Source: Mycobacterium dioxanotrophicus
Lineage (GTDB): Bacteria > Actinomycetota > Actinomycetes > Mycobacteriales > Mycobacteriaceae
NCBI RefSeq assembly: GCF_002157835.1
Contig: NZ_CP020809.1
Span: 2,852,001 to 2,916,000 of the forward strand
Reading direction: 5' to 3'
Length of the DNA: 64,000 nucleotides
The position numbers and the translations under genes are program-made. Of this stretch, positions 1 to 9,358 are shown piece after piece; the first letter of the stretch is position 1; each line of letters starts with the position of its first letter. A model generated the notes under the pieces. That model saw nothing but the letters and a program-made list of their open reading frames with translations, was not told the DNA's origin and did no database searches.

Positions 1-2
1 CG

Positions 3-1310
3 TCCATCTTGCTGAACACTCCGGGCGAGTCCTCGTCGGTGATCACCTCGATCGAGGGCAACAAGATGGCCAAGGCCGGCCGAGCGGCCCAGGCCCTGGC
101 CACGGCGGCGATCGGATCGTTCGTCGCCGGAGCGATCGGGACCGCACTGCTGGCGGCGTTCGCCCCGCCGATCTCGCGGTTCGCGGTCACGCTCGGGGCC
201 CCGTCATACCTTGCGATCATGCTGTTCGCCCTGGTCGCGGTGACTGCGGTGCTGGGCGCGTCCAAACTGCGCGGCGCGATCTCCCTGTTCCTGGGCCTGG
301 CCATCGGCGTCGTCGGCATCGACTTCCTCACCGGTCAGCCCCGTGCGACATTCGGCCTGCCGCTGCTCTCCGACGGCATCGACATCGTGGTTATCGCGGT
401 GGCGATCTTCGCCCTCGGTGAGGCGCTGTGGGTGGCCGCGCACCTGCGCCGGCGCCCCGCCGAGGTGATCCCAGTGGGCCGGCCGTGGATGAGCAAGCAG
501 GACTGGGGCCGGTCGTGGAAGCCGTGGCTGCGCGGCACCGCGTACGGCTTCCCGTTCGGGGCGTTGCCTGCCGGTGGTGCCGAGTTGCCGACGTTCCTGT
601 CCTACATCACCGAGAAGAAACTCTCGAAGCATCCCGAGGAATTCGGCAAGGGCGCGATCGAAGGCGTGGCGGGGCCCGAAGCGGCCAACAACGCCTCTGC
701 CGCGGGCACGCTGGTGCCGATGCTGTCGCTGGGGTTGCCCACCAACGCCACCGCGGCGGTCATGCTCACAGCGTTCGTCTCCTACGGAATCCAGCCGGGG
801 CCAACCCTTTTCGAGAAGGAGCCGCTGCTGATCTGGACGCTCATCGCGAGCCTGTTCATCGGCAACTTCCTGCTGCTGGTGCTCAACCTGCCGCTGGCAC
901 CGATCTGGGCCAAGCTGCTGCGCACGCCGCGGCCCTACCTGTACGCGGGCATCCTGTTCTTCGCGACCCTGGGCGCGTTGGCAGTCAACGTGCAACCGCT
1001 GGACCTCGCACTGCTGTTGGTGTTCGGGCTGGTCGGCCTCATGATGCGCCGCTTCGGCTTGCCGGTGCTGCCGCTGATCATCGGTGTCATCCTGGGACCG
1101 CGCATCGAACGGCAACTGCGCCAGAGCCTGCAGCTCGGCGGCGGCGACTGGGGCAGTCTGTTCACCGAACCGGTCGCGATCACCACGTACGTGCTCATGG
1201 CGATCCTGCTGCTGGCGCCGTTGGTGCTGCGGCTGATGCACCGCAGCGAGGAGACCCTGCTGATCGTCGAGGACGACGCGGATCAGAAGGCGAAGGCGGG
1301 CAATCTGTGA
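3..1310 (+). CDS. TctA-family tripartite tricarboxylate transporter permease, 5' end outside window
   Basis: This is the large membrane subunit of a tripartite tricarboxylate transporter, which with TctB and a periplasmic TctC moves citrate-like or other carboxylates across the inner membrane. The reading frame is open to the first bases of the window. It begins with [19 protein letters not shown], the family's conserved internal loop around Asn-Thr-Pro-Gly, so roughly the first 60-100 residues are missing. A second conserved patch, [18 protein letters not shown], is followed by [19 protein letters not shown], both typical of TctA. About ten hydrophobic helices follow and the tail is acidic. 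Substrate cannot be read from sequence. TctB and TctC are not visible here and presumably lie upstream. A strong hairpin terminator follows. Confidence 0.9.
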   Translation, partial: SILLNTPGESSSVITSIEGNKMAKAGRAAQALATAAIGSFVAGAIGTALLAAFAPPISRFAVTLGAPSYLAIMLFALVAVTAVLGASKLRGAISLFLGLAIGVVGIDFLTGQPRATFGLPLLSDGIDIVVIAVAIFALGEALWVAAHLRRRPAEVIPVGRPWMSKQDWGRSWKPWLRGTAYGFPFGALPAGGAELPTFLSYITEKKLSKHPEEFGKGAIEGVAGPEAANNASAAGTLVPMLSLGLPTNATAAVMLTAFVSYGIQPGPTLFEKEPLLIWTLIASLFIGNFLLLVLNLPLAPIWAKLLRTPRPYLYAGILFFATLGALAVNVQPLDLALLLVFGLVGLMMRRFGLPVLPLIIGVILGPRIERQLRQSLQLGGGDWGSLFTEPVAITTYVLMAILLLAPLVLRLMHRSEETLLIVEDDADQKAKAGNL

Positions 1311-1380
1311 CCGGCGAGCACAGCATCGCCCGGGCGGGGCTGGCTGATCGGCTGCCCATCGGCCGTTGAACTGGGCAAAC

Positions 1381-1421
1381 GGTCCTCACCGTGGCCCGCC
1401 GGGCCCGGTGAGGACCAGTTT
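1381..1421 (+). terminator. Intrinsic-type terminator after the TctA gene
   Basis: An 11-bp perfect stem pairs GGTCCTCACCG (1381-1391) with CGGTGAGGACC (1406-1416), with G/C-rich pairing inside the loop, followed by AGTTTTC. It stands between the transporter stop codon and the nitrate reductase start, so it should insulate the two. Confidence 0.8.
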
Positions 1422-1478
1422 TCGTCGCGATAACGTGCGGGGAAAGTTACCGGAACAGGCGCGGCTGATCATGGCCGC

Positions 1479-4400
1479 ATGGCAGATGGCACATCCACCC
1501 GAACCGCGTGTTCGTACTGTGGTGTCGGCTGCGGTATCGAGGTCACCACCAGAGTCGAGGGTGACCGCAGGGTGATCGCCCGGGTGTCCGGGGACAAACT
1601 GCACCCGGCGAACTTCGGCCGGTTGTGCACCAAAGGCCTCATGCACGCCGAGATGATGGCCGCCGCCGACGACCGGCTCCGGTCGGCGATGCTGCGTTCC
1701 ACCCGCGACGATGAACTGGTGCCGACCCCGGTCGACGACGCGATCGCCGAGGCCGGCCGCAGGTTGCGCGCCATCGTCGACGAGCACGGTCCGGATGCTG
1801 TCGCGTTGTACGTGTCGGGGCAGCTGTCGCTGGAAGCGCAGTACCTGGCCACCAAGCTCGCCAAGGGTTATCTGCGTACGCGCCACCTGGAATCGAACTC
1901 CCGGTTGTGCATGGCGAGTGCGGGAACGGGTTTCAAGCAATCGCTGGGCGCCGACGGACCTCCGGGCTCCTACGCCGACTTCGACTGCGCGGACCTCTTT
2001 TTCGTGATCGGTTCGAACATGGCCGATTGCCACCCGATCCTGTTCCTGCGGATGGCCGATCGGCTCAAGGCCGGAGCCAAGCTCATCGTGGTGGACCCGC
2101 GCCGCACCGCCACCGCCGAGAAGGCCGACCTGTTCCTGCAGATCAACCCGGGAACCGACGTGGCCCTGCTCAACGGTCTACTGCACCTGCTCGTGGCGGA
2201 CGGGGCGATCGATCAGGATTTCATCGCCGAGCACACCGAGGGCTGGGAGGCGATGCCGCAGTTCCTGGCCGATTACCCGCCCGCGCGGGTGGCCGAGATC
2301 ACCGGCATACCGGAAGCCGACATCCGTACCGCCGCACGGATGATCGCCGAGGCGGGGGAGTGGATGAGCTGCTGGACCATGGGGCTCAACCAGAGCACGC
2401 ACGGCACCTGGAACACCAATGCCATCTGCAATCTGCATCTGGCAACCGGCGCGATCTGCCGACCGGGCAGCGGGCCGATGTCGCTGACCGGCCAGCCGAA
2501 CGCGATGGGTGGCCGCGAAATGGGCTACATGGGGCCGGGTTTGCCCGGTCAGCGCGCGGTCTTCTCGGCAGAGGATCGAGCCTTCGTGGAGGGTCGATGG
2601 GGACTTGAGCCGGGCACCATCCGCTCCGAGGTGGGTCCCGGGACGATCGGTATGTTCGAGGAGATGGCCGAGGGCCACATCAAGGCGTGCTGGATCATCT
2701 GCACCAATCCCGTTGCCACCGTGGCCAACCGCAAGACGGTGATCAACGGTCTGGAGGCGGCCGAGCTGGTGATCGCACAGGACGCCTACCGGTCCACCGC
2801 CACCAATCACTACGCCGACATTCTGCTGCCCGCCGGGCTGTGGGCCGAATCCGAAGGTGTCGCAGTCAATTCCGAGCGCAACTTGACGTTGTTGTCCGCG
2901 TCCCTACCCCCGGCGGGAGACGCCAGGCCGGACTGGCAGCTGATCTGTGGCGTCGCGGCTGCGCTGGGGTTCGGCGAGCAGTTCGACTACGGCAGCGCCG
3001 AAGAGATCTTCGACGAGATCCGCGGGTTCGCCAACCCGAAGACCGGATACGACCTGCGCGGAGCCAGCTACGCCCGGTTGCGGCAGGCACCGCTGCAGTG
3101 GCCGTGCCCGCCGGCGGACGCCCCGACCGGTGGGGACGCCCGGCATCCCATCCGGTACCTCAACGACGGCGTCAGCCAGGATCTGTTCGTCGACGCGAAC
3201 GGCCACCGCCCGCGGTTGGCCTTCGCGACGGCGTCGCGGCGCGCGGTGTTCCACGCCCGCCCGCACCTCGACCCGGCCGAATTGCCCGATGACGATTATC
3301 CGTTCGTGCTCAACACCGGCAGGCTGCAGCACCAGTGGCACACCATGACCAAGACCGGCAAGGTCGCCAAGCTCAACAAGCTCAATCCGGGTCCCTTCGT
3401 GGAGATTCACCCGGTCGACGCGCAGCGGCTCGGCATCGTCGAAGACGCGTCGGTCGAATTGTCCTCGCGGCGGGGCCGGGCGGTGCTGCCCGCGGTGCTC
3501 ACCGACCGGGTTCGCCCCGGCAATTGCTTTGTGCCGTTTCACTGGAACGACGAGCACGGGGAATACCTGACCATCAACGCGCTGACCAACGACGCCGTCG
3601 ACCCGGACTCACTGCAGCCCGAGTTCAAAGCGTGTGCCGTGAGCCTGCGGCCGGTGCTGTCGGTGGCGAGCGCCGCGCCGGCGCATCCGGTCGCCGCGGA
3701 GATCGGCCTGACCGCGCTGACCCGGCCCAGCCTGTCTGAACCCGAGAAGGTCTATCTGTCAGGGTTTTTCACCGGACTCGGCGACCCGCCCGCCGGGGTG
3801 CCGGTGCTGCCGGAAGCGGCACCGGTCAGTACCACGGTGCGATTGTGGGTCGACGGGGTCCTGGCCGGACGTTATTCGCGTGCCGGTGTGTCGAGCGCGC
3901 CGGTCGCACCGTCGGGTCCGTCGGGGCCGTTGGTGCTGTGGGCTTCCCAGACCGGCACCGCCGAAGAGTTCGCGGCGCAGTTGGCCGGCCGGCTGGCCGG
4001 CGCCGAACTGGTCGGCATGGACGATCTGGCATTGTCCGACCTCGCGCCCGTACGCGACGTGTTGGTGATCACCAGCACCTTCGGTGACGGTGGCCCGCCC
4101 GACAACGGTTCCGATTTCTGGAGCAGGCTGCAAGCTTCGGACGCGCCGAATCTCGCCGGAATCCGTTATGCGGTACTGGGTATCGGTGACCGCGCCTACG
4201 ACAGCTTCTGTGGCCACGCCAGATCTCTGGACCAGCGGTTGGCCGACCTGGGTGCCACCCGGTTGCTCGACCGCACCGAGTGCGAGGCCTACGACGACGA
4301 GCCCATGCAGCGCTGGGCCGACACCGTCGCCGCGCTGATCGCCGGTGAGAGCGACGCGCCCGCGAGCGGTCCCGCCATGCGACACCAGGGTGGCGCCCGC

Positions 4401-5534
4401 ACCATCATCCGCACCGAACCCGACGAATTCACCAGGGCCAAGCCGATTCTGGCGACGTTGGCCCGCAACACGGTGCTGACCGCGCCGACCTCACAGAAAG
4501 AGGTCAGGCAGTTCGGTTTCGACATCTCCGACTATGACGTCAGTTACGCCGCGGGCGACTCACTCGGGGTCTACGCCAGTAACGACCCGGCGGTGGTGGA
4601 CGCCTGGCTGGCGGCCACCGCGCTGAATCCCGATGCGGTCGTCGAGGTCGACGGCAGCGAGCAGTCGTTGCGCGACGCATTGATCACGTCCTACGACATC
4701 TGCCGCGTCACCCCGAACCTGCTGGCCTTCGTCGCGGAGTCGGCTGCTGACCGCTCGGCGGCCAAGGTGCTCAAGGGATCCCGCGATCGGCTCGACACCT
4801 GGCTGGCCAACCGCAACGGGCTCGACGTCGTCACCGAGTTCGCCACCCGCGCCACTCCCGAACAGTGGCAGGACGTCCTGGTTCGGCTCACCCCCCGCAG
4901 CTATTCGATATCGTCGAGCCCACTGGTCAGCCCGCACGAGGTGCAGTTGACGGTGTCAGTGGTCCGGTATCGCGGTGCCGACGGGACCGGTCGCAGCGGG
5001 GTGTGCTCGACCTTCCTGGCCGACCGGGCCGCTGCGGCCGCGGTTTTCCTGCAACGCTCACCGCATTTCCGGCCGCCGCCCGAGGCCGACACCCCGATGA
5101 TCATGGTGGGTCCGGGCACCGGTGTCGCACCGTTCCGCGGCTTCCTGCAGGAGCGCCGGGCCCTGGGCCACCGCGGACGCAACTGGTTGTTCTTCGGTGA
5201 CCAGCACCGCGACGAGAACTATTACTACCGTGATGATTTCGAGGCGATGGCGCACGACGGCCTGCTCACCCGGCTCGACCTGGCGTTCTCTCGGGATCAG
5301 GCGCGGCGGGTCTACGTGCAGCACAGGATGCTCGAGCGCGGCGCCGAGGTGTGGCGGTGGCTGCAGGACGGCGCCCACTTCTATGTGTGTGGGGACGCCA
5401 CCCGGATGGCCAGGGACGTCGATACGGTGCTGAGCACGATCATCCGCACTCACGGCGGCATGTCGGACGAGGCCGCGCATGACTACAAGCGGGAACTGGT
5501 CGCCGACAAGCGGTATGTGCGCGACGTGTATTGA
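1479..5534 (+). CDS. nasN: Monomeric diflavin assimilatory nitrate reductase (NasN type)
   Basis: Predicted cytosolic NADPH-dependent nitrate reductase in one 1351-residue chain. The N-terminal part (about 1-720) is a molybdopterin oxidoreductase of the NarB/NasA/FdhF type. Its [4Fe-4S] cysteines are C11, C14, C18 and C50, and the segment NSRLCMASAGTGFKQ carries the likely Mo-ligand cysteine. A flavodoxin/FMN domain starts near 815 (WASQTGTAEEFA) and a CysJ-like FAD/NADPH reductase fills about 980-1351, with RSYSISSSP (FAD), GPGTGVAPFRGF (NADPH) and a C-terminal aromatic Tyr. Automatic annotation often calls this architecture 'bifunctional nitrate reductase/sulfite reductase flavoprotein'. 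From memory, it was characterised in M. smegmatis as NasN, a diflavin nitrate reductase. No nitrite reductase or nitrate transporter is adjacent. It converges with the LuxR gene, only 3 nt apart. Confidence 0.9.
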   Translation: MADGTSTRTACSYCGVGCGIEVTTRVEGDRRVIARVSGDKLHPANFGRLCTKGLMHAEMMAAADDRLRSAMLRSTRDDELVPTPVDDAIAEAGRRLRAIVDEHGPDAVALYVSGQLSLEAQYLATKLAKGYLRTRHLESNSRLCMASAGTGFKQSLGADGPPGSYADFDCADLFFVIGSNMADCHPILFLRMADRLKAGAKLIVVDPRRTATAEKADLFLQINPGTDVALLNGLLHLLVADGAIDQDFIAEHTEGWEAMPQFLADYPPARVAEITGIPEADIRTAARMIAEAGEWMSCWTMGLNQSTHGTWNTNAICNLHLATGAICRPGSGPMSLTGQPNAMGGREMGYMGPGLPGQRAVFSAEDRAFVEGRWGLEPGTIRSEVGPGTIGMFEEMAEGHIKACWIICTNPVATVANRKTVINGLEAAELVIAQDAYRSTATNHYADILLPAGLWAESEGVAVNSERNLTLLSASLPPAGDARPDWQLICGVAAALGFGEQFDYGSAEEIFDEIRGFANPKTGYDLRGASYARLRQAPLQWPCPPADAPTGGDARHPIRYLNDGVSQDLFVDANGHRPRLAFATASRRAVFHARPHLDPAELPDDDYPFVLNTGRLQHQWHTMTKTGKVAKLNKLNPGPFVEIHPVDAQRLGIVEDASVELSSRRGRAVLPAVLTDRVRPGNCFVPFHWNDEHGEYLTINALTNDAVDPDSLQPEFKACAVSLRPVLSVASAAPAHPVAAEIGLTALTRPSLSEPEKVYLSGFFTGLGDPPAGVPVLPEAAPVSTTVRLWVDGVLAGRYSRAGVSSAPVAPSGPSGPLVLWASQTGTAEEFAAQLAGRLAGAELVGMDDLALSDLAPVRDVLVITSTFGDGGPPDNGSDFWSRLQASDAPNLAGIRYAVLGIGDRAYDSFCGHARSLDQRLADLGATRLLDRTECEAYDDEPMQRWADTVAALIAGESDAPASGPAMRHQGGARTIIRTEPDEFTRAKPILATLARNTVLTAPTSQKEVRQFGFDISDYDVSYAAGDSLGVYASNDPAVVDAWLAATALNPDAVVEVDGSEQSLRDALITSYDICRVTPNLLAFVAESAADRSAAKVLKGSRDRLDTWLANRNGLDVVTEFATRATPEQWQDVLVRLTPRSYSISSSPLVSPHEVQLTVSVVRYRGADGTGRSGVCSTFLADRAAAAAVFLQRSPHFRPPPEADTPMIMVGPGTGVAPFRGFLQERRALGHRGRNWLFFGDQHRDENYYYRDDFEAMAHDGLLTRLDLAFSRDQARRVYVQHRMLERGAEVWRWLQDGAHFYVCGDATRMARDVDTVLSTIIRTHGGMSDEAAHDYKRELVADKRYVRDVY

Positions 5535-5537
5535 GCG

Positions 5538-8138
5538 CTACTGGCCCAGATCGCTCCACACGATCTTGGCGAGCTGGTCGCGGTCGGCCACGCCGAGCTT
5601 GATGCAGGCCCGGTAGATGTGACCCTCGACGGTGCGCACCGACACGGTGAGCCGCTCGGCGATGTCGCGGTTGGACAGGCCCCCGGCGACCAGCCCGGCG
5701 ATCTCGCGTTCCCGGGCGGTCACCGGCAGCGGCCGGGCCGCCGACCGGATGGCAGGCGTTGCCGCACCACCGCAGCGCGCGGCCAGATGCAGGGCGTGGG
5801 CCGCCGATTCGGTGCTGCGACGGCGCTGGCCGGCCCGGTCGTGCAGCGGCACGGCTTGCGCGGCGGCATCCGCGGCCGACAGGTTGAGGCCGGCCTGCTC
5901 GAATGCCTCGGAGACCGCGTCGAGTTCGGCGGGATCGGCTGCGGCCACCGCCGCCGCGTGCCGGGCGTAGAGGGCTGCGGGTGATCCGTCGATGCGGCCG
6001 GCGAGGGCCTCCAAGCGTCGGGTCACCGTGCGGTCGCCGAAGCGCGCGGCGTGGTGCAGGGCTTCGGCCTCGATCGCGAACTGGCCCGACGAATGCGCGG
6101 CGTCGGCGGCGGCGCGGGCCAGGTCGATGGCCGAGCGGTGCCCACCCTTGGCGGCGGCCACCCAGGCCTTGGCGATGGTCCATTGCGGATCGTGCAGCGC
6201 CATATGGGGACCCGAGTGCTCCGTCGCATCCTCGAGCACGCGTTCGGCCTGCTCGGGGTTGCCCACCGCGGCGTACGCGCGGGCCAGCAACAGCCGGCCG
6301 ACCAGCTGCCACGGCAGCGACGATTCCGCGTTCAAGGCCGCCAGCGCCTGTTCCAGCACGGTGATCGCGTCGCGGAACTGGCCGCGGTAGGTGGCCACCA
6401 GGCCGGTCATCATCTTCGCGATCGCCCAGCCCACAAACTGTCCGGCAGTGGAGAATTCGGCGTACTCAGCGGCCCGCTGCTCGGCCAGGTCGAGCTCACC
6501 GAGGTGGGTCAGCGCGAGCACGTCACCGTAGTGGACCATCAACCGGATCATGCCGTCGGTGGACTTGCGCTCGGCCCGGCAGCGCGCGGCGATCGGTTCG
6601 AATGCGGTGCCCCGGCCCGCCACCGGCATGGCCAGCCCCGCGCCCAGCGCAGCGAAGTCCACAGCTTGTTTGGGTGCTGCCGGGTCGGCCAGCACCTGTT
6701 CGGCGGCGGCCAGCCCGGTGGTGACCTTGTTCTCGTGCACGGCCATCGCCGATCCGGTGGCTTCCACCACGAGCCGCAGGCTGGGGTGGGTGACGCGGGA
6801 GCGCAGCAGCTCCAGCAGCCGCTCGGCCCGGGCGACATCGCCCATGGACCAGAACAGGATGGACAGCCGGGGGATGCCCCACTGCACGAGTTGCAGCTCG
6901 TCGAGCTCGTCGGGGGAGAACCGGGCCAGCACGTTGTCGGCCTGGGCGGGGTGGCCCTGCCACAGCAGCGCCCGGGACAGCAGCTCGGCCGCGGGCAGTC
7001 CGCCGCCCCGGTCGAACGCGGCGCGGGCCAGCCGTTCACCGAGCGGAAGGTTGGACAGGAACACCGCATCCTTGGCCGCGGTGATCAACAGGTCGGCGTC
7101 GGCGGACTGATCGCTGTCGACGCACAGCTGGGCCAGCCGGATTCTGCTTGCGGCCGAATCGAGTTCGCGCTGCCGCAGGATACCGACGATGTTGCCGCGC
7201 AGCTTGCGGGCCGACGCGGTGCCCACGCGCCTGCGGACCACCTCGCCGAACAGCGGATGGCTGAACCGGGCATTGACCTGCCGGTCGTCCTCGGTGATAC
7301 GGATCAGGCCGCGCATCTCGGCGCCGTCGACGGCGTCCTCGCCGGCGAGTTCGGCCAGCGCGTCGATGTCCAGCGGTTCGCACAGCGACAGCAGTTTCAG
7401 CGCATGCAGCACATCGGTGCCCGCGTGGGCCAGGCGCTCGTCGAGCAGCTCGGCGAGCCCGGACGGGATGACGGTGGGACCGCGGAACTGCCAGACCCCG
7501 TTGACCTCGGTGAGTGTCCCGGCGTCCACGGCACCTTCGACCATGTTGCGCAGGAACAGGGGGTTGCCGCCGGAGGACTCCCACATCACGTCGGCGCTGA
7601 GGCCCTCCAGCGTGCCGCCCAGCACGGTCTCGATGAGCGCGATGCTCTGTTCCTTGCTGAACGGGCGCAGTTCGAGGCGTTCCAGATAGCCGTCTTTCCA
7701 CAGTGAGGTGACTGCGTCGGGTACCGGCTCGCCGGTGCGCACGGTGGCCACCACCCGGCCGGCGCGCTCGACGGCGATCTGGTGCAGCAGCGTCGCCGAC
7801 AGCTGGTCCAGCAGATGCGCGTCGTCGATGCCGACGATGGTGTCGCCCTCGGCGACAAGGGATTCGCGCGCGGACCCGAGCAGTGCGATCGGGTCGCGGG
7901 AGGCCGATGGCCGCACCCAGGACGCGAAGGCGCCCAGCGGAATGCTGCGGGAGGACTCGGTGCACGCGGTCCAGTGCACCTTCGTGTCCATCGAAGACGT
8001 GACGGTGCGCGCCAGGGTGGTCTTGCCGACACCGGCGGCCCCCACGAGCACGACGCCGCAACTGTCCGTGCTGCTGAGCGCAGAGCGGATGGCCGCGTGT
8101 TCCGTCGGCCGGTCCAGCATCTGCCAATACCCTGGCAT
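5538..8138 (-). CDS. LuxR-family large ATPase (LAL) transcriptional regulator
   Basis: An 866-residue regulator of the LAL/MalT-like class. Near the N-terminus VLVGAAGVGKTTLA is a Walker A motif, followed by AAA-type sequence with VGIDDAHLLDQ as Walker B. The middle is alanine-rich helical TPR-like sequence. The C-terminus (LTAREREIAG-like, then GGLSNRDIAERLTVSVRTVE) is a GerE/LuxR helix-turn-helix. I chose the ATG at 8138 because MPGYWQMLDRPTEHAAI directly precedes the ATPase domain; an upstream ATG at 8231 is possible. It lies 119 nt downstream of the catalase-related gene on the same strand, so it may be read from the same operon and could control it; that is inference. It converges with nasN. 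Confidence 0.9.
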   Translation of the reverse strand: MPGYWQMLDRPTEHAAIRSALSSTDSCGVVLVGAAGVGKTTLARTVTSSMDTKVHWTACTESSRSIPLGAFASWVRPSASRDPIALLGSARESLVAEGDTIVGIDDAHLLDQLSATLLHQIAVERAGRVVATVRTGEPVPDAVTSLWKDGYLERLELRPFSKEQSIALIETVLGGTLEGLSADVMWESSGGNPLFLRNMVEGAVDAGTLTEVNGVWQFRGPTVIPSGLAELLDERLAHAGTDVLHALKLLSLCEPLDIDALAELAGEDAVDGAEMRGLIRITEDDRQVNARFSHPLFGEVVRRRVGTASARKLRGNIVGILRQRELDSAASRIRLAQLCVDSDQSADADLLITAAKDAVFLSNLPLGERLARAAFDRGGGLPAAELLSRALLWQGHPAQADNVLARFSPDELDELQLVQWGIPRLSILFWSMGDVARAERLLELLRSRVTHPSLRLVVEATGSAMAVHENKVTTGLAAAEQVLADPAAPKQAVDFAALGAGLAMPVAGRGTAFEPIAARCRAERKSTDGMIRLMVHYGDVLALTHLGELDLAEQRAAEYAEFSTAGQFVGWAIAKMMTGLVATYRGQFRDAITVLEQALAALNAESSLPWQLVGRLLLARAYAAVGNPEQAERVLEDATEHSGPHMALHDPQWTIAKAWVAAAKGGHRSAIDLARAAADAAHSSGQFAIEAEALHHAARFGDRTVTRRLEALAGRIDGSPAALYARHAAAVAAADPAELDAVSEAFEQAGLNLSAADAAAQAVPLHDRAGQRRRSTESAAHALHLAARCGGAATPAIRSAARPLPVTAREREIAGLVAGGLSNRDIAERLTVSVRTVEGHIYRACIKLGVADRDQLAKIVWSDLGQ

Positions 8139-8257
8139 GGACGCACAGTCTAAGTGCCGGTGGCGGATACCGCTGCCGTGGGCGGTATCCGAGATGTGCC
8201 ACTTCGGCTGTTGGCGCTGGGTCGCGGGCATGGGACCAAGGTTTCGGTGTTTGCGGA

Positions 8258-9358
8258 TCAGGAATCCGGCAGTTGGGCGATGTCGGTCGGTTCCAGGCTG
8301 GGCGCCCGGTTCACCTCGTGCCGGTAGATCGAGGAGGCGTCGTACACATCCTTTTTCAGCCGGTTGATCGAGCCGAGGGGGCGGTGCGCGGCCAGGCCCC
8401 GCCACGAGTTGAACGACAGCACGTCGTCACCGAACGCGCGGCGTTGCGGACCGGCCGGGTTTTGCGGGCCGAAGACGATTTTCGCGACCGGGCGGTGCGG
8501 TGAGGCCTCCTCGGGCCAGGCCACCGTGGCGTCCTCGATCGGCATGGTCTTCGGGTCGGTGCAGAGCTGGACACTGAGCTCGTATTCGGCGCTGTGGGCG
8601 GCCAGGAAATCCATGATCAGGTCGCGGTGCGCGTCCTGATCGGCGTCTTTCGGAAGTAGCTGGGTCTCAAGGGCTTTCACTTCGTCTGAGAGCGGAGCGT
8701 AGCGGAGCTTCGCCACGTAGTCGCCGTAGCGGATCGGTGCCGAGGAGTAGAACGTTTCGCCGAGGATAGGCCGGTTCTCGGCGACGAATACCGCCACGTT
8801 GGCGGGAATCGGCAGGCCGATCCGCTTGAGCCCGGCCAGGATGTCGCTGCCGACGGCCAGCACGCCGTCGGGCAGCCGGGCCAGCAGGGTGGCTGTCGGC
8901 ATGCCTTTGACCAGATAGTCGTGGGCGTCGGCGAAGAGGAACTCCCGGTGGGTCACCATGATGAAGTCCTGGGTGGTGGCGTCGTCGCCGGCCCGGGCCC
9001 GCGGGCCCTGCACGCCAAGCACTTTGACGGCCAGGCCGCGTACGCCGCGCACCCGGTCGCTGCGTAGCACACCCGACGTGGTCGACAGCCGGGCGATCAC
9101 CGGATACGTGCGCGGCGCGGCGAACAATCCCTGTGCCAAGGACGGCGGCAGATCCGGGTACACGGTCAGCTCGCCGCGCAGGATCGCGTGGCTCTTGGCG
9201 TGCGCATCGCGCAACCCGTGCTTGAACTTCTTGTACGCCCGCACATTGTTCTTGTGCAGCGCTTCGACGATCTTGGCGATGTCCTCGGCTTCGTCGGGCC
9301 TGGGCTGTTCGAGATCGTCGCGGTACCGGACGAACATCGACTCGTCGACAGCGGTCAT
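8258..9358 (-). CDS. Catalase-related haem protein, possible fatty-acid hydroperoxide enzyme
   Basis: A 366-residue small catalase-fold protein without the C-terminal domains of true catalases. Family landmarks are DAHAKSHAILRGELTV (distal His region), VIARLSTTSG (matching the catalase R-F-S-T segment) and INRLKKDVYDASSIYRHEVN near the end, where the proximal haem-ligand tyrosine and its arginine should lie. Known relatives include the M. avium paratuberculosis protein MAP2744c and coral allene oxide synthase, which act on organic or fatty-acid hydroperoxides rather than mainly on H2O2. The start at 9358 overlaps the stop of the upstream peroxidase gene (ATGA), indicating translational coupling. 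The pairing suggests it consumes the hydroperoxide made by that enzyme. Substrate is not proven. Confidence 0.85.
   Translation of the reverse strand: MTAVDESMFVRYRDDLEQPRPDEAEDIAKIVEALHKNNVRAYKKFKHGLRDAHAKSHAILRGELTVYPDLPPSLAQGLFAAPRTYPVIARLSTTSGVLRSDRVRGVRGLAVKVLGVQGPRARAGDDATTQDFIMVTHREFLFADAHDYLVKGMPTATLLARLPDGVLAVGSDILAGLKRIGLPIPANVAVFVAENRPILGETFYSSAPIRYGDYVAKLRYAPLSDEVKALETQLLPKDADQDAHRDLIMDFLAAHSAEYELSVQLCTDPKTMPIEDATVAWPEEASPHRPVAKIVFGPQNPAGPQRRAFGDDVLSFNSWRGLAAHRPLGSINRLKKDVYDASSIYRHEVNRAPSLEPTDIAQLPDS

Noticed and set aside
204..1241. Long open frame on the minus strand opposite the TctA gene
   Set aside because: Low-complexity Gln/Arg/His/Asp composition typical of the antisense frame of a high-G+C gene; no motifs.
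6051..7706. 551-codon plus-strand frame across the LAL regulator
   Set aside because: Antisense shadow of the LuxR/LAL gene, rich in Gln/Gly/His with no domain.
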